NCBI RefSeq assembly: GCF_010993745.1
Contig: NZ_WOTN01000003.1
Span: 1,550,001-1,614,000 of the forward strand
Source of the DNA: Fodinicola acaciae
GTDB lineage: Bacteria > Actinomycetota > Actinomycetes > Mycobacteriales > HKI-0501
Length of the DNA: 64,000 nt
Reading direction: 5' to 3'
Positions 24,419-33,247 of the stretch are shown here, piece by piece (position 1 is the first letter of the stretch; the number at the start of each line of letters is the position of its first letter). The notes beneath the pieces were generated by a model. The model searched no databases, was not told the origin of the DNA, and saw nothing but the letters and a program-made list of their open reading frames with translations. A program made the translations under genes and the position numbers.

Positions 24419-25027
24419 ATGCCTCCATCCCGCCGCCTGCTGGCCACCGATCTCGCTCAGATCGCGGTGTTCGCCGCGTTCATCGCCGTCCTCGGGCTGA
24501 TGCCGGGGATCTACGTCTTCAGCAGCGCCGTGCCGATCACGCTGCAGACACTCGGCGTGATGCTCACCGGGTGCCTGCTCGGCAGCCGCCGCGCCGCGCT
24601 GACGTTGGCGCTGTTCATCGTGCTGGTGGCGGTCGGCTTCCCACTGCTCGCCGGCGGCCGCGGCGGCATCGGCGTCTTCTTCGGTCCGAGCGGCGGCTTC
24701 GTGATCGGCTGGCTGGTCGGAGCGTACGTGACCGGCCTGATCGTCGAGCGGTCGCTGCCGAAGCTCGGCTTCGTCAAGGCGCTGCTGGCCTGCCTGGCCG
24801 GTGGCGTGGTGGCGATCTACGCGATCGGCATCCCGTACTGGGCCGTCGCGGTCGGCAGCCTGACCACGGCGGCGGTCCAGTCGCTGGCGTTCATCCCCGG
24901 CGATGTCGCCAAGGCGGTGATCGTGTCACTGATCGCGGTCGCCGTGCACCGTGCGTATCCGACCATCGTCCCCGTCGCGAAGGCCCACGCCGCCAGGGCC
25001 GACGTAACCTCGTCGCGTGAAGGCTGA
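24419..25027 (+). CDS. bioY: BioY, substrate-binding subunit of biotin ECF transporter
   Basis: Membrane protein of 202 residues with six helices. Diagnostic BioY motifs are present: VPITLQTLGVMLTGCLLGSR, PLLAGGRGGIGVFFGPSGGF and the C-terminal YWAVAVGS / IPGDVAKAVI stretch. BioY is the biotin-binding S component. ATG 24419 follows GGAAAG. It is the first gene of a coupled cluster in which two metabolic genes separate it from bioM and bioN; it overlaps the ligase gene by 11 bases. Confidence 0.9.
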   Translation: MPPSRRLLATDLAQIAVFAAFIAVLGLMPGIYVFSSAVPITLQTLGVMLTGCLLGSRRAALTLALFIVLVAVGFPLLAGGRGGIGVFFGPSGGFVIGWLVGAYVTGLIVERSLPKLGFVKALLACLAGGVVAIYAIGIPYWAVAVGSLTTAAVQSLAFIPGDVAKAVIVSLIAVAVHRAYPTIVPVAKAHAARADVTSSREG

Positions 25028-26354
25028 CGGGCTGGTCGGCGCCGACCTGCGGCGCCACGCGGAGCTGCGCCCTGATGCGTTTGCGCTGGATGACGGTCAG
25101 GTCAGGGTCACCTGGTCGGAGCTGCTGGAGCGCGTGCTCGGCGCGGCGCGCGAGCTGCGGTGGCGAGGCGTACGCCCAGGCGACCGGCTCGCGCTGGAAG
25201 GCGGCAGCCCGACGCAGACGGTGACGTGGTTCCTGGCCGCCGACTGGCTCGGCGCCGCCGCGCTGGTCACCGATCCGCTCTGGTCGGCCGCCGAGCGCCG
25301 GCCCATCGACCGGGCCGCACGGCCGTCGTATGTCATCGACGCTTCTCAGACGCGCGCCTCCACCCGACCACTGAGCATCACCGGCGACGACGAGACGCTT
25401 TTCTATCTGGGCACGACCTCCGGCAGCACCGGCGGACCGAAGGTTTTCACGCGTACGCGCCGATCCTGGCACCGCACCTTTCCGGCGTTCACCGACCTCA
25501 CCGGACTGTCCACAGAGGACGTCGTGCTGACCGCCGGCCGGATGTCCACCTCCGGCGGCCTTTTCGCCGTCATGCATGCGATCTCGGCCGGCGCGGGCAG
25601 CCTCATCCTGCCGGACTGGTCCCCCACCAAGGCGGCCGCGCTGGCCCGCGAGGCGACCGTCGCGCATCTCATCCCGGCGATGCTCAACGCGCTCGAGCCG
25701 ATCTGGCGACAGGATCCGGCCGGGTTGCACACAATCCTCACCGTCGGCGCGAAACTCGACTCGGATCTGGCCGTACGCGTGGAAAAAGCGCTGCCGGGTT
25801 GCCGGATCGTCGAATATTACGGCTCGTCCGAGCAGTCGTTGATCAGCGCTCGTACGACCGAGCCGCCGCATTCGGTCGGCACTCCACCGTCCAATGTGGA
25901 CATCGAGATCCGCGACGGTGAGGTGTTCGTACGATCTGACATGCTGTTCGCCGGCTATCTGAGCGACGGCGTACACGCCGAGGCCGGCGATTGGGTTTCG
26001 GTCGGCGACCACGGCATTCTCGATGCGAGCGGCGCATTGATTATTCACGGCCGGGGTGCGACCGTCGTCGTCAGTGGTGGCACCAAAGTCTGCGCCGAGG
26101 AGGTGGAAGCCGTGCTTCGCAACGCACCGGGCGTGACCGAGGCGGTCGTCGTCGGTCTCCCGCATCCCCGCCTCGGCCAGGTCGTCGCGGCCGTGCTGCA
26201 GCCGGCGAGCGTCGATCGCCGCGCCGTCCGGGCGTACGCGGCGGATCGGCTCAGCCCCGGCAAACGGCCGCGGCGCTGGCTGCCCGTCGACCGGATTCCC
26301 CTGACGGCGAGCGGGAAAGTCGCGCGAGCGGCGGTCGCGGAGATGCTGTCGTGA
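25017..26354 (+). CDS. AMP-forming acyl-CoA ligase-like enzyme
   Basis: ANL-superfamily enzyme of 445 residues, shorter than typical fatty acyl-CoA ligases (about 500-550). The P-loop-like TSGSTGGPK is at 134-142, EYYGSSEQS near 275, GDWVSVGDHG near 330 and the C-terminal catalytic Lys in LTASGKVARAA near 435. It should activate a carboxylate as acyl-AMP and then CoA thioester. GTG start overlaps bioY. The location between bioY and bioM suggests a biotin-related carboxylate such as pimelate, but this is inference. Confidence 0.8.
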   Translation: MKADGLVGADLRRHAELRPDAFALDDGQVRVTWSELLERVLGAARELRWRGVRPGDRLALEGGSPTQTVTWFLAADWLGAAALVTDPLWSAAERRPIDRAARPSYVIDASQTRASTRPLSITGDDETLFYLGTTSGSTGGPKVFTRTRRSWHRTFPAFTDLTGLSTEDVVLTAGRMSTSGGLFAVMHAISAGAGSLILPDWSPTKAAALAREATVAHLIPAMLNALEPIWRQDPAGLHTILTVGAKLDSDLAVRVEKALPGCRIVEYYGSSEQSLISARTTEPPHSVGTPPSNVDIEIRDGEVFVRSDMLFAGYLSDGVHAEAGDWVSVGDHGILDASGALIIHGRGATVVVSGGTKVCAEEVEAVLRNAPGVTEAVVVGLPHPRLGQVVAAVLQPASVDRRAVRAYAADRLSPGKRPRRWLPVDRIPLTASGKVARAAVAEMLS

Positions 26355-27481
26355 ACGCGGTGATCGTCGCCGCACGGCGCACGCCGATCGGCACGACCGG
26401 CAAGTCGTTGCGGTCGGTGCCGGCCGACCGGCTCGCCGCCGCGGCGCTGACCGCGACGGCCGCCGACGCCGCGCTGGCGACCGTCGACGACGTCATCCTC
26501 GGAAATGTGATGGGTCCGGGCGGAAACACCGCGCGCGTCGCCGCGCTTTCCGCCGGTTTCGGAGAAAATGTTCCTGGCCTGACCGTCGACCGGCAGTGCG
26601 CCAGCGGCCTGGAGGCGATCAACCTCGCGGCGACCCAGGTGGTCGCCGGCCGCGGCCACGCGTATCTGGCCGGCGGTGTCGAGAGTCCGTCGACCGCGCC
26701 GTGGCGCGCCGAGCGGCCACGGATGCCCGGCCTGCCACCGAAGTTCTACGAGCGAGCGCCGTTCGCGCCGGCCGAGTACGGTGACCCCGACATGGGTCCG
26801 GCCGCCGACGCGCTGGCGGCCGCGGCCGGGATCAGCCGGCAGCGCCAGGACGAGTACGCCGCGACCAGCCACGCCCGCGCGGTGGCGGCGCAGGAGACCG
26901 GCTCGTTCGACCGCGAGATCGTGCCGGTCGCCGGCTGCGCCAGGGACGACCGGCCGCGGCGTGGCTTCGGCGTCGGCCGGTTGTCCCGGCTGCCGGCCGC
27001 GTTCGGTCCGCACGGCACGGCGACCGCCGGAAACTCCTGCGGTGTCAACGACGGCGCCGCTGTCGTCGCCGTGGTCAGCGAGATGTGGCGGATGGCCAAC
27101 TGGCTGCCGGGCCTGCGGATCGTCGACTGGCAGACCGCCGCGGTGGATCCGCGCCGGCCGGGTTTCGGTCCGGTGCCGGCGATCCAGACGCTGGTCAAGC
27201 GCAACGGCCTGACCCTGGACGACATCGAGACGATCGAGTTCAACGAGGCATTCGCCGGCCAGGTGCTGGCCTGCCTCGACGCGCTCGACCTGTCGCCGCA
27301 GCGCGTCTGCCCCGACGGCGGCGCGATCGCGCTCGGCCATCCGTGGGGTGCCTCCGGCGCCGTGCTGGTGGTCCGGCTGTTCAGCCAGCTGATCGACCGG
27401 CCCGGCGCGTACGGACTGGCCGCGATCGCCTCCGGCGGCGGCCTCGGCGTGGCGACCCTCGTGCAGAGCGTCGGTCAGTGA
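26351..27481 (+). CDS. thiolase-family protein lacking second catalytic Cys
   Basis: Thiolase-fold protein of 376 residues. The nucleophilic Cys is kept in VDRQCASGLEA (about residue 82), as are NEAFAGQ and GGAIALGHPWGASGA with the catalytic His. The last catalytic motif, normally C-x-G-G-G, reads AIASGGGLGVA here, so the acid/base Cys is replaced by Ala. Loss of that residue should impair condensation/thiolysis, suggesting altered chemistry. GTG 26351 overlaps the ligase stop (GTGA), and its own stop overlaps bioM the same way. Confidence 0.8.
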   Translation: MNAVIVAARRTPIGTTGKSLRSVPADRLAAAALTATAADAALATVDDVILGNVMGPGGNTARVAALSAGFGENVPGLTVDRQCASGLEAINLAATQVVAGRGHAYLAGGVESPSTAPWRAERPRMPGLPPKFYERAPFAPAEYGDPDMGPAADALAAAAGISRQRQDEYAATSHARAVAAQETGSFDREIVPVAGCARDDRPRRGFGVGRLSRLPAAFGPHGTATAGNSCGVNDGAAVVAVVSEMWRMANWLPGLRIVDWQTAAVDPRRPGFGPVPAIQTLVKRNGLTLDDIETIEFNEAFAGQVLACLDALDLSPQRVCPDGGAIALGHPWGASGAVLVVRLFSQLIDRPGAYGLAAIASGGGLGVATLVQSVGQ

Positions 27482-28152
27482 TCGAGTTCCACGGCGTATC
27501 GCACCGGTACGGCGAACGGGTCGTCCTCACCGACATTTCCCTGACAGTAGGCGAAAGACGCGTCGCGTTCATCGGCGCCAACGGCTCCGGCAAGTCGACG
27601 CTGGCGCGGATGGTCAACGGCCTGGTGTCCCCCACCGCCGGCCACGTGGTGGTGAATGGCCTGGAGGTGGCGACGGACGGCCGGTCCGTACGCAGGCAGG
27701 TCGGCTTTGTGTTCGCCGATCCGGACAGCCAGATCGTCATGCCGACGGTCGCCGAGGACGTGGCCTTTTCGTTGCGGCGCAGCGGTTTGCCGAAGGCCGG
27801 GATCGACCGCAAGGTGACCGACATTCTCGACGCGTACGGCCTGGCCGGCCACCGCGACCATCCGGCCCACCTGCTCTCCGGTGGCCAGAAGCAGTTGCTG
27901 GCGCTGATCGCGGTGCTCGTGGTGGAGCCGAAAGTGCTCGTCTGCGACGAGCCGACCACGCTGCTCGACCTGCCAAACAAACGAAAGTTCGCCGCATTGC
28001 TCGACGAGCTGCCGCAGCAGGTGCTGCTGGTCACGCACGACCTGGACGCGGTCGCGTCCTTCGACCGGGTGATCGTGCTCGACCAGGGCCGTGTGGTCGC
28101 CGACGACGTGCCGGAGCCGGCGGTGACGTTCTATCGAACCCTGGTCGGATGA
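27478..28152 (+). CDS. bioM: BioM/EcfA-type energy-coupling ATPase
   Basis: ABC ATPase of 224 residues. Walker A GANGSGKST near residue 35, Q-loop, signature LSGGQKQLLALI near 140, Walker B VLVCDEPTTLLD near 162 and switch His in LLVTHD near 185. It should power the biotin ECF transporter. GTG start with GTGA overlap to the thiolase gene, and ATGA overlap into bioN. Only one ATPase gene is present, as usual for BioMNY. Confidence 0.88.
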   Translation: MIEFHGVSHRYGERVVLTDISLTVGERRVAFIGANGSGKSTLARMVNGLVSPTAGHVVVNGLEVATDGRSVRRQVGFVFADPDSQIVMPTVAEDVAFSLRRSGLPKAGIDRKVTDILDAYGLAGHRDHPAHLLSGGQKQLLALIAVLVVEPKVLVCDEPTTLLDLPNKRKFAALLDELPQQVLLVTHDLDAVASFDRVIVLDQGRVVADDVPEPAVTFYRTLVG

Positions 28153-28754
28153 GCCTGCTCGGCCTCTACCACCCGGCCTCCAGTCCGCTGCACCGCCTGC
28201 CACCGGCCGCCAAACTGATCGCGCTGCTGGTCGCCGCGATCGGCATTTTCTTCGTCACCTCACCGATCTGGACCACGGTGGCGGCCGTCGCCAGCCTCCT
28301 CCTGTATGCGCTGGCGCGTATTCCGGTGCGGCTCGCGGTGGCTCAACTGCGTCCGGTCGCCGTCGTCTTTGTCTTCGTTTTCGCCATGCAGTGGCTGCTC
28401 GCCGGCCTGCCGACCGCGGTTTTGGTCTGTACGCGGCTGATCGCGTTGATCGCTCTCGCCGGCCTGACGACGCTGACGACGCGTACGACCGACCTGGTCG
28501 CCACCATCGAGCGGGTCATCCAGCCGCTGAGCCGGTTGGGCGTCGATCCGACCCGTTTCGGCCTGCTGGTCGCGCTGACGCTGCGGTCGGTGCCGGTCCT
28601 GGCCGAGATCGCCGGCGACATCCGCGAGGCGCAGCGCGCTCGCGGAGTCGCCTGGTCGGTGCGCGGCTTCGTGCTGCCGTTCGTCATCCGTACGCTGCGC
28701 CGCACCGAGTCGCTCGGCGAGGCGCTCGCCGCTCGCGGCGTCGACGACGACTAG
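28149..28754 (+). CDS. bioN: BioN/EcfT-type transmembrane coupling protein
   Basis: T component of 201 residues with about five helices and the two cytoplasmic coupling motifs: EAQRARGVAWS near residue 160 (ARG) and GEALAARGVDDD at the end (ARG). These bind the ATPase. It completes the bioYMN importer and overlaps bioM by four bases. Length is typical. Confidence 0.87.
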   Translation: MSLLGLYHPASSPLHRLPPAAKLIALLVAAIGIFFVTSPIWTTVAAVASLLLYALARIPVRLAVAQLRPVAVVFVFVFAMQWLLAGLPTAVLVCTRLIALIALAGLTTLTTRTTDLVATIERVIQPLSRLGVDPTRFGLLVALTLRSVPVLAEIAGDIREAQRARGVAWSVRGFVLPFVIRTLRRTESLGEALAARGVDDD

Positions 28755-29087
28755 CCAACCCACCTGAGTCACACCACCTTGCTTGCCTCAAGAAGTGCGT
28801 GGCAGTCCCATGATCAACTCGGACAGGCCGTGGCATCCCGGCAGGTGGCGAGACGAACCACTATGTGGGACCAATAACGACCTGTAACGCTAAATGTCCG
28901 CCTTGCGGTGTTCATGGTTGACCTGACCGCCGCTCGCTGTGACTGGTGCGACTGTTGAGGCGGGCAACGCTGTTGTGACTCATGCGGGTTGGCTTGCTCG
29001 TTGCCCCTGGCTCGAGCTTTCCTCGACCGCGACGGCGTCCAGCTATCAGACCCTGGCGCCAGTAAATCGGCTTTCGCGCCATCCGCG
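28755..29087. other. 333-bp gene-free gap
   Basis: No gene can be supported. It contains the second copy of a dispersed fragment at 28948-28980 and, near 28816, CCCATGATCAAC, which resembles the arms of the inverted repeat that follows at 29088-29155. No terminator with a clear stem was found right after bioN. Confidence 0.5.
28948..28980 (+). repeat. 33-bp dispersed fragment, copy B
   Basis: Matches the reverse strand of 24186-24218 at 26 of 33 positions; shared end GCTGTTGTGACT. In frame it reads ATVEAGNAVVT. Probably debris of a gene or mobile element that occurred in several copies. Confidence 0.4.
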
Positions 29088-29155
29088 GTTGTTGATCATG
29101 GGGTTGTCGCGCACCTTCTGATCGTGACGTACGCGAAAACCCCATGGTCAACAAC
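29088..29155. repeat. 68-bp inverted repeat (27-bp arms)
   Basis: Arms 29088-29114 and 29129-29155 are complementary at 24 of 27 positions (GTTGTTGA(T/C)CATGGGGTT and onward) with a 14-base loop. There is no coding content. It lies between the convergent bioN and DUF1905 genes, so it may act as a terminator for both; the sequence resembles intergenic repeats that I have seen in actinomycetes, but I cannot name a family. Confidence 0.6.
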
Positions 29156-29186
29156 ACTCTTCCCCTCGGCGACCCCGAGACGAACC

Positions 29187-29462
29187 CTAGATCCGCTCGC
29201 TGAGGTGGACGGTGATCGGGTCGCCTGGCCGCTTGCCGATGAGCTTGAGCAGGTCGGCCTTCACCGGCAGCTTGTGCCGGCCGTCGCCGAGTGCCATGAA
29301 CGAGCTGGCGAACGGATGGCCGTCCATCGTGCCGCGCACCTTCACCAGGCCGCGGGTGCCGAAGAAGTCGGCCGAACCGGGCATGATCAGATACGTCCAG
29401 CCGCCTTTGGCGTCGCTTTTGAGCAGCGGCGCGGTGAATGTCTTGTCCAGTTTCGTGGTCAT
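29187..29462 (-). CDS. DUF1905-domain protein
   Basis: Protein of 91 residues with the DUF1905 beta-barrel pattern: [60 protein letters not shown] and a closing ITVHLSER. The function of this family is unknown; it is often next to YdeI/OmpD-associated proteins, which are absent here. A separate small transcription unit. Confidence 0.72.
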   Translation of the reverse strand: MTTKLDKTFTAPLLKSDAKGGWTYLIMPGSADFFGTRGLVKVRGTMDGHPFASSFMALGDGRHKLPVKADLLKLIGKRPGDPITVHLSERI

Positions 29463-29522
29463 GATGCCTCCGTCTCGGTTGCCTTCACCGGAGACGTAGA
29501 AGCCGACTCGCGGTTCTCGACA

Positions 29523-30098
29523 TCATCCCCGAGCGCGGGCGAGGCTGGGGATCACGTGGTCGACGAAGCCGTAGTCACGGGCCTCCTCGGCGGTGAACCA
29601 GCGGTCGCGGTCGGCGTCCTGTTCGATCCGCTCGTACGTCTGGCCGGTGTGGAAGGCGATCCGCTCGAACATCACCCGCTTGGTGTAGACCAGCTGCTCG
29701 GCCTGGATCGCGATGTCGCTGGCGGTGCCACCCATGCCACCGAGCGGCTGGTGCATGACGATCCGCGCGTGCGGCAGCGCGAACCGCTTGCCGGGCGCGC
29801 CGGCGCAGAGCAGGAACTGTCCCATCGACGCGGCGAAGCCGAGCGCGTAGGTGGCCACGTCCGGCTGGATGAACTGCATCGTGTCGTAGATCGCCATCCC
29901 GGCCGACACCGAGCCGCCCGGCGAGTTGATGTAGAAGCTGATCTCGCGGTCGGGATCTTCGGCCGCCAGCAACAACAACTGCGCGCTGATCGCGTTGGCG
30001 TTCTCGTCCTTCACCTCACCGGTGAGGAAAATGATCCGCTCGCGCAGCAGCCGGTCGTAGACCGCGGTGTCGAAGCCTGGCCCGCTCTCACCTGACAT
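29523..30098 (-). CDS. clpP: ClpP-like ATP-dependent protease subunit
   Basis: Serine protease subunit of 191 residues. The catalytic triad is intact: Ser 91 in [11 protein letters not shown], His 116 in [10 protein letters not shown], Asp 161 in [11 protein letters not shown] chose ATG 30098 because GGAGG lies six bases upstream; a longer frame to a GTG at 30164 has no binding site. It stands apart from clpP1P2-clpX, so it is an extra ClpP (as in streptomycetes with several copies). It lies 104 bp downstream of a winged-helix regulator on the same strand. Confidence 0.9.
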   Translation of the reverse strand: MSGESGPGFDTAVYDRLLRERIIFLTGEVKDENANAISAQLLLLAAEDPDREISFYINSPGGSVSAGMAIYDTMQFIQPDVATYALGFAASMGQFLLCAGAPGKRFALPHARIVMHQPLGGMGGTASDIAIQAEQLVYTKRVMFERIAFHTGQTYERIEQDADRDRWFTAEEARDYGFVDHVIPSLARARG

Positions 30099-30202
30099 GA
30101 AATGCCTCCGGATCTCGTCGATATGCCGCGACGATAATCCGGAGACCACGGTTTTCGTTGCCACGGAAGCGCAATTATGCTCTGAGCGGTTCCGCTGACA
30201 GC

Positions 30203-31225
30203 TTACGAGGCGAAAAGCTCCACCAGCTCGTGACCGAGCACGGTCCGCTGCACCAGGACCGTGCGGCCGCGGCGCGTACGCTCGATCAGCCCGGCGTCGG
30301 CCAGCCAGTCGCAGTGGCGGCTGACCGAGCTCATGGCCCAGTCGCCGACCTGCGCCAGGTCGCCGATGGTGATCGGTTCACCGCAGGCCCGCAGGAGCGA
30401 CGAGCGTACGGCTCCGATCAGCGCCGGCAGCCGGTCGCGCGGGCTCGCGTCGACCTGTCGCTCGACCGAGTCGACGGTGGCGCCGGTGTAGAGGTGGTGC
30501 AGACCGGGCAGCGGATAGCCGATCCAGGCGGTGTCCTCGTCCTCCAGGTCGTGCGCGATCGACTGCGCACCGGAGACCATCGGCACGAGCACCAGCCGGC
30601 GCGCGCGCACCTCGTAGCGGTTGCCTTCGATCGCCGGCAGCCACAGCGCGCCGTCGGCATAGCGTGCGCGCGGATGCAGGCTGGCCAGCAGCAGCTCGGC
30701 CTTGTTGCGTACGACCGCGTGACCGACCCGGTCGACCTCGCGGTCCAGCAGCCGGCTGGCCGACTTCCAGGTGTGCGCGACGACCGTGCCCGCGACACCG
30801 GCGGCGCCGGCGAAGTAACGCAGCCAGCGGCGCGGCTCGCGCTCCACCGCCTGCCACTCCTCCGGCAGGCTGCTGCCGTAGATGCCGTCCAGGTCGGACA
30901 GCAGCGTGTCCGGCGAGGTCGTACGCAGCTGCTCGAGCGCGTCGGCCAGCGGTGCTTCCTGGCTGGTGGGGACCGGCACGATCATGCAGTCGGGCTGGCG
31001 CGCGCGGCCCTGCTGGGTCATGGTCTGGATGGCCGAGCGCTGCTCGGCGGTCGCCGTCCGGCCGATCCGCTGCCGCCAGCCCTCCGGCACGCCGCGGTCA
31101 TAGCCGCCGAGCGCGTCGAAAAGCAGCGTCGGAACGCTCGCGTAGGGGTTGAGGGAAAGCTCGATCCGGAGCTCGTTCACCGGCCGGGTGAACCGGATCT
31201 CCTCCCACTGCGGCTGCTCCCACAT
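30203..31225 (-). CDS. winged-helix (ArsR-like) regulator with large N-terminal domain
   Basis: Protein of 340 residues. The last 75 residues form an ArsR-type winged helix ([50 protein letters not shown]), while the first 250 residues are a DUF5937-like sensor part ([20 protein letters not shown]). ATG 31225 follows AGGAGG. It precedes the orphan clpP gene on the same strand, so it may control that gene in response to an unknown signal. Confidence 0.72.
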   Translation of the reverse strand: MWEQPQWEEIRFTRPVNELRIELSLNPYASVPTLLFDALGGYDRGVPEGWRQRIGRTATAEQRSAIQTMTQQGRARQPDCMIVPVPTSQEAPLADALEQLRTTSPDTLLSDLDGIYGSSLPEEWQAVEREPRRWLRYFAGAAGVAGTVVAHTWKSASRLLDREVDRVGHAVVRNKAELLLASLHPRARYADGALWLPAIEGNRYEVRARRLVLVPMVSGAQSIAHDLEDEDTAWIGYPLPGLHHLYTGATVDSVERQVDASPRDRLPALIGAVRSSLLRACGEPITIGDLAQVGDWAMSSVSRHCDWLADAGLIERTRRGRTVLVQRTVLGHELVELFAS

Positions 31226-31365
31226 CGCGGTCCTCCTGGAAACTGAGACTGCCTCCTCACCCCCGGACGCACCCAACCCGGTCCGATCGGCCCCAAAAGG
31301 CATCATGGCACAGGCATTCCAACGTGGAACATCAATCGCGGCGTTCGCAACCAGTTCGACACAAA

Positions 31366-31399
31366 GAAATGCTCCTGACCAAACAGTCAGGAGCATTTC
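31366..31399 (-). terminator. intrinsic-type terminator of APC permease gene
   Basis: A perfect 14-bp stem (31366-31379 with 31386-31399, sequence GAAATGCTCCTGAC) and six-base loop, followed on the minus strand by TTTGTGT. It lies 14 bp after the permease stop codon. Confidence 0.8.
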
Positions 31400-31412
31400 T
31401 GCGATCAGCCGC

Positions 31413-33068
31413 TCACGCAGTGCGAATTTCCGGCTCCACGGCCAGTTCCAGCGCCTCCTTCTCCACCGCCGCGTTGACCTCCTCCGACGTCATCGCCACG
31501 CTTACTCCCCAGTAGAAAATCACCAGGCTGAACGCTGCGACGACCAGCAGGTCGATCCAGTCCGGCAGCAGTTTCAGGCCCCCGCCATAGCGGCCGAGCC
31601 AACCGATCAGCACGGTCACCAGCAGCCACGGCGGCACCCACATCGCCGACCGCCAGTGCTGCACGACCCGCTGGACCGGGCTGGTGAAGACCTGGGTGAT
31701 CTCGAAGATCACCACGCCGACGACCATCGCGGCGATGATTTTCCAGGTGGTGTCGAAACCACCCCAGTAGATGACCAGGTTGGCGAATATGAACGCGACC
31801 GGCGCCAGGAACTTCATCGCCGGCAACCGATACGGCCGAGCCCTGCCGGCGTCGCGTTTACGCAGCGCGTAAAGCGAAATCGGCGCGTACGCGTACATGA
31901 TGAAGGTCGCGCCGGTGACCACGCCGACCAGCGACTGCCAGCTGGGGAAGGGCAGGAACATGATCTCGCCGACCACGAAGGCCAGGATGATCGACCACAG
32001 CGGAATGCCGCGCAGGCTCACCTTGCCGAGCCGTTTGGGCAGCTGGCCGTCCCGGCCGAGCGCGTACGACAGCCGCGCCGAGGTGCCGAGGTAGAGCAGG
32101 CCGGTGCCGGCCGGTGAGATGAAGGCGTCCACGTACAGGATGAACGCCAGCCAACCGGCGCCGGCGCCGACGGCCAGCGCCGCGTACGGCGCGGTGGCGC
32201 CCTGGCCGGAGATCGGGTTGTTCCAGTTGTGCAGGATGTCGGCCGGGTTGAGCGAGCCGATGAAGGCGACCTCCAGCGCGATGTAGATGACCGTACCGAT
32301 GGCCACCGCGGTGATGATCGCGCGGGACAGGTCTTTCTGCGGGTTGCGCGCCTCACCGCCGAGCTGGATGCACTGCTCGAATCCCTGCAGGGCGAACGCC
32401 ACTCCGAGCGGCAGCGCGGCGAAGATGCCGTCGACGCCGTTGGGCAGGAAGCCGCCGCCGGCGGTGAAGTTGCCGGGGTGGAAGGACACCGTCACCAGGA
32501 CGATCACCGCCAGCAGCGGCACCAGCGTCTTCCAGATCACCGTCACGGTGTTGCTCTCGGACAGGAACTTCACCCCGACGATGTTGATCACCAGGAAGAT
32601 CACCATCAGCACGCTTCCCCAGAAGATGCCGCTGACGGTCAGGGTCTGGTCCGGATGCAGCAGGTCGAGGTGCTGCTTGATCCACGGCACGCCGTCCAGA
32701 TAGCCGATGCTCGCCTCGACCTCGATCGGCGCCAGCGTGACCGCCTGCAGCCAGGCGGCCCAGCCGGCGGTGAAGCCGGCGACCGAGCCGAAGGCGAACA
32801 GTGGGAACCGCGCCGTACCACCGGCGACCGGATAGGCCGCACCGAGCTCGGCGTGTACGAGCGCGAGCACCGACATGATGATCGCGGCCAGGATCCAGGA
32901 CAGCAACGAGGCCGGTCCGGCCGCACTGGCCGCGTGCAGTGCGCCCAACAGCCAGCCGGAGCCGATGATCGACCCGAGCGAGACGAACATCAGGCCCCAG
33001 AAGCCCACGTCTCTTCGCAGTTTTCCTTCGCCGGCGTGTGTGTTGGACACTCCTGCGGGCGCTGCCAT
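31413..33068 (-). CDS. APC-family amino-acid permease
   Basis: Membrane transporter of 551 residues with twelve helices. The APC signature is visible in GLMFVSLGSIIGSGWLLGAL near residue 26 and LGGEARNPQKDLSRAI near 240, the conserved E-x-x-N-P loop. The substrate is probably an amino acid or polyamine. The C-terminal tail is long and acidic (TSEEVNAAVEKEALELAVEP). It has its own terminator and a 180-bp upstream region with repeated TTTGGTGG elements. Confidence 0.87.
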   Translation of the reverse strand: MAAPAGVSNTHAGEGKLRRDVGFWGLMFVSLGSIIGSGWLLGALHAASAAGPASLLSWILAAIIMSVLALVHAELGAAYPVAGGTARFPLFAFGSVAGFTAGWAAWLQAVTLAPIEVEASIGYLDGVPWIKQHLDLLHPDQTLTVSGIFWGSVLMVIFLVINIVGVKFLSESNTVTVIWKTLVPLLAVIVLVTVSFHPGNFTAGGGFLPNGVDGIFAALPLGVAFALQGFEQCIQLGGEARNPQKDLSRAIITAVAIGTVIYIALEVAFIGSLNPADILHNWNNPISGQGATAPYAALAVGAGAGWLAFILYVDAFISPAGTGLLYLGTSARLSYALGRDGQLPKRLGKVSLRGIPLWSIILAFVVGEIMFLPFPSWQSLVGVVTGATFIMYAYAPISLYALRKRDAGRARPYRLPAMKFLAPVAFIFANLVIYWGGFDTTWKIIAAMVVGVVIFEITQVFTSPVQRVVQHWRSAMWVPPWLLVTVLIGWLGRYGGGLKLLPDWIDLLVVAAFSLVIFYWGVSVAMTSEEVNAAVEKEALELAVEPEIRTA

Positions 33069-33086
33069 GCCGCGGTCACCTCACTC

Positions 33087-33218
33087 TTTGGTGGCGGGTC
33101 CCCCGGCCGGCAATGCTCGCAGAAAATCCGGCAACAAGGCAGTGAACCGAAAGAACGGCGCAGTTAATCCTTTATTTCCACCAAACGGACCAAGTTCTCA
33201 GGTGCCTCTCTTTGGTGG
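33087..33218 (-). promoter_or_regulatory. upstream region of APC gene with TTTGGTGG repeats
   Basis: The 179-bp gap upstream of the permease contains TTTGGTGG at 33087-33094 and 33211-33218, and its complement CCACCAAA at 33178-33185. The latter two could pair into a hairpin around a 25-base loop in the permease leader RNA. No known riboswitch could be recognised. It may be an operator set or a structured 5' leader. Confidence 0.3.
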
Positions 33219-33247
33219 TTATTTACCGTACGGAAGGACGCAACGGT

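Noticed and set aside
24126-24428. 100-codon minus-strand gene upstream of bioY
   Set aside because: Low-complexity translation, covers the bioY promoter and repeat debris, no ribosome binding site.
33178-33218. TPP riboswitch upstream of the APC permease (a CACCTGAGA stretch)
   Set aside because: Only a CTGAGA-like fragment matches; the second conserved TPP segment and the gene context are missing.
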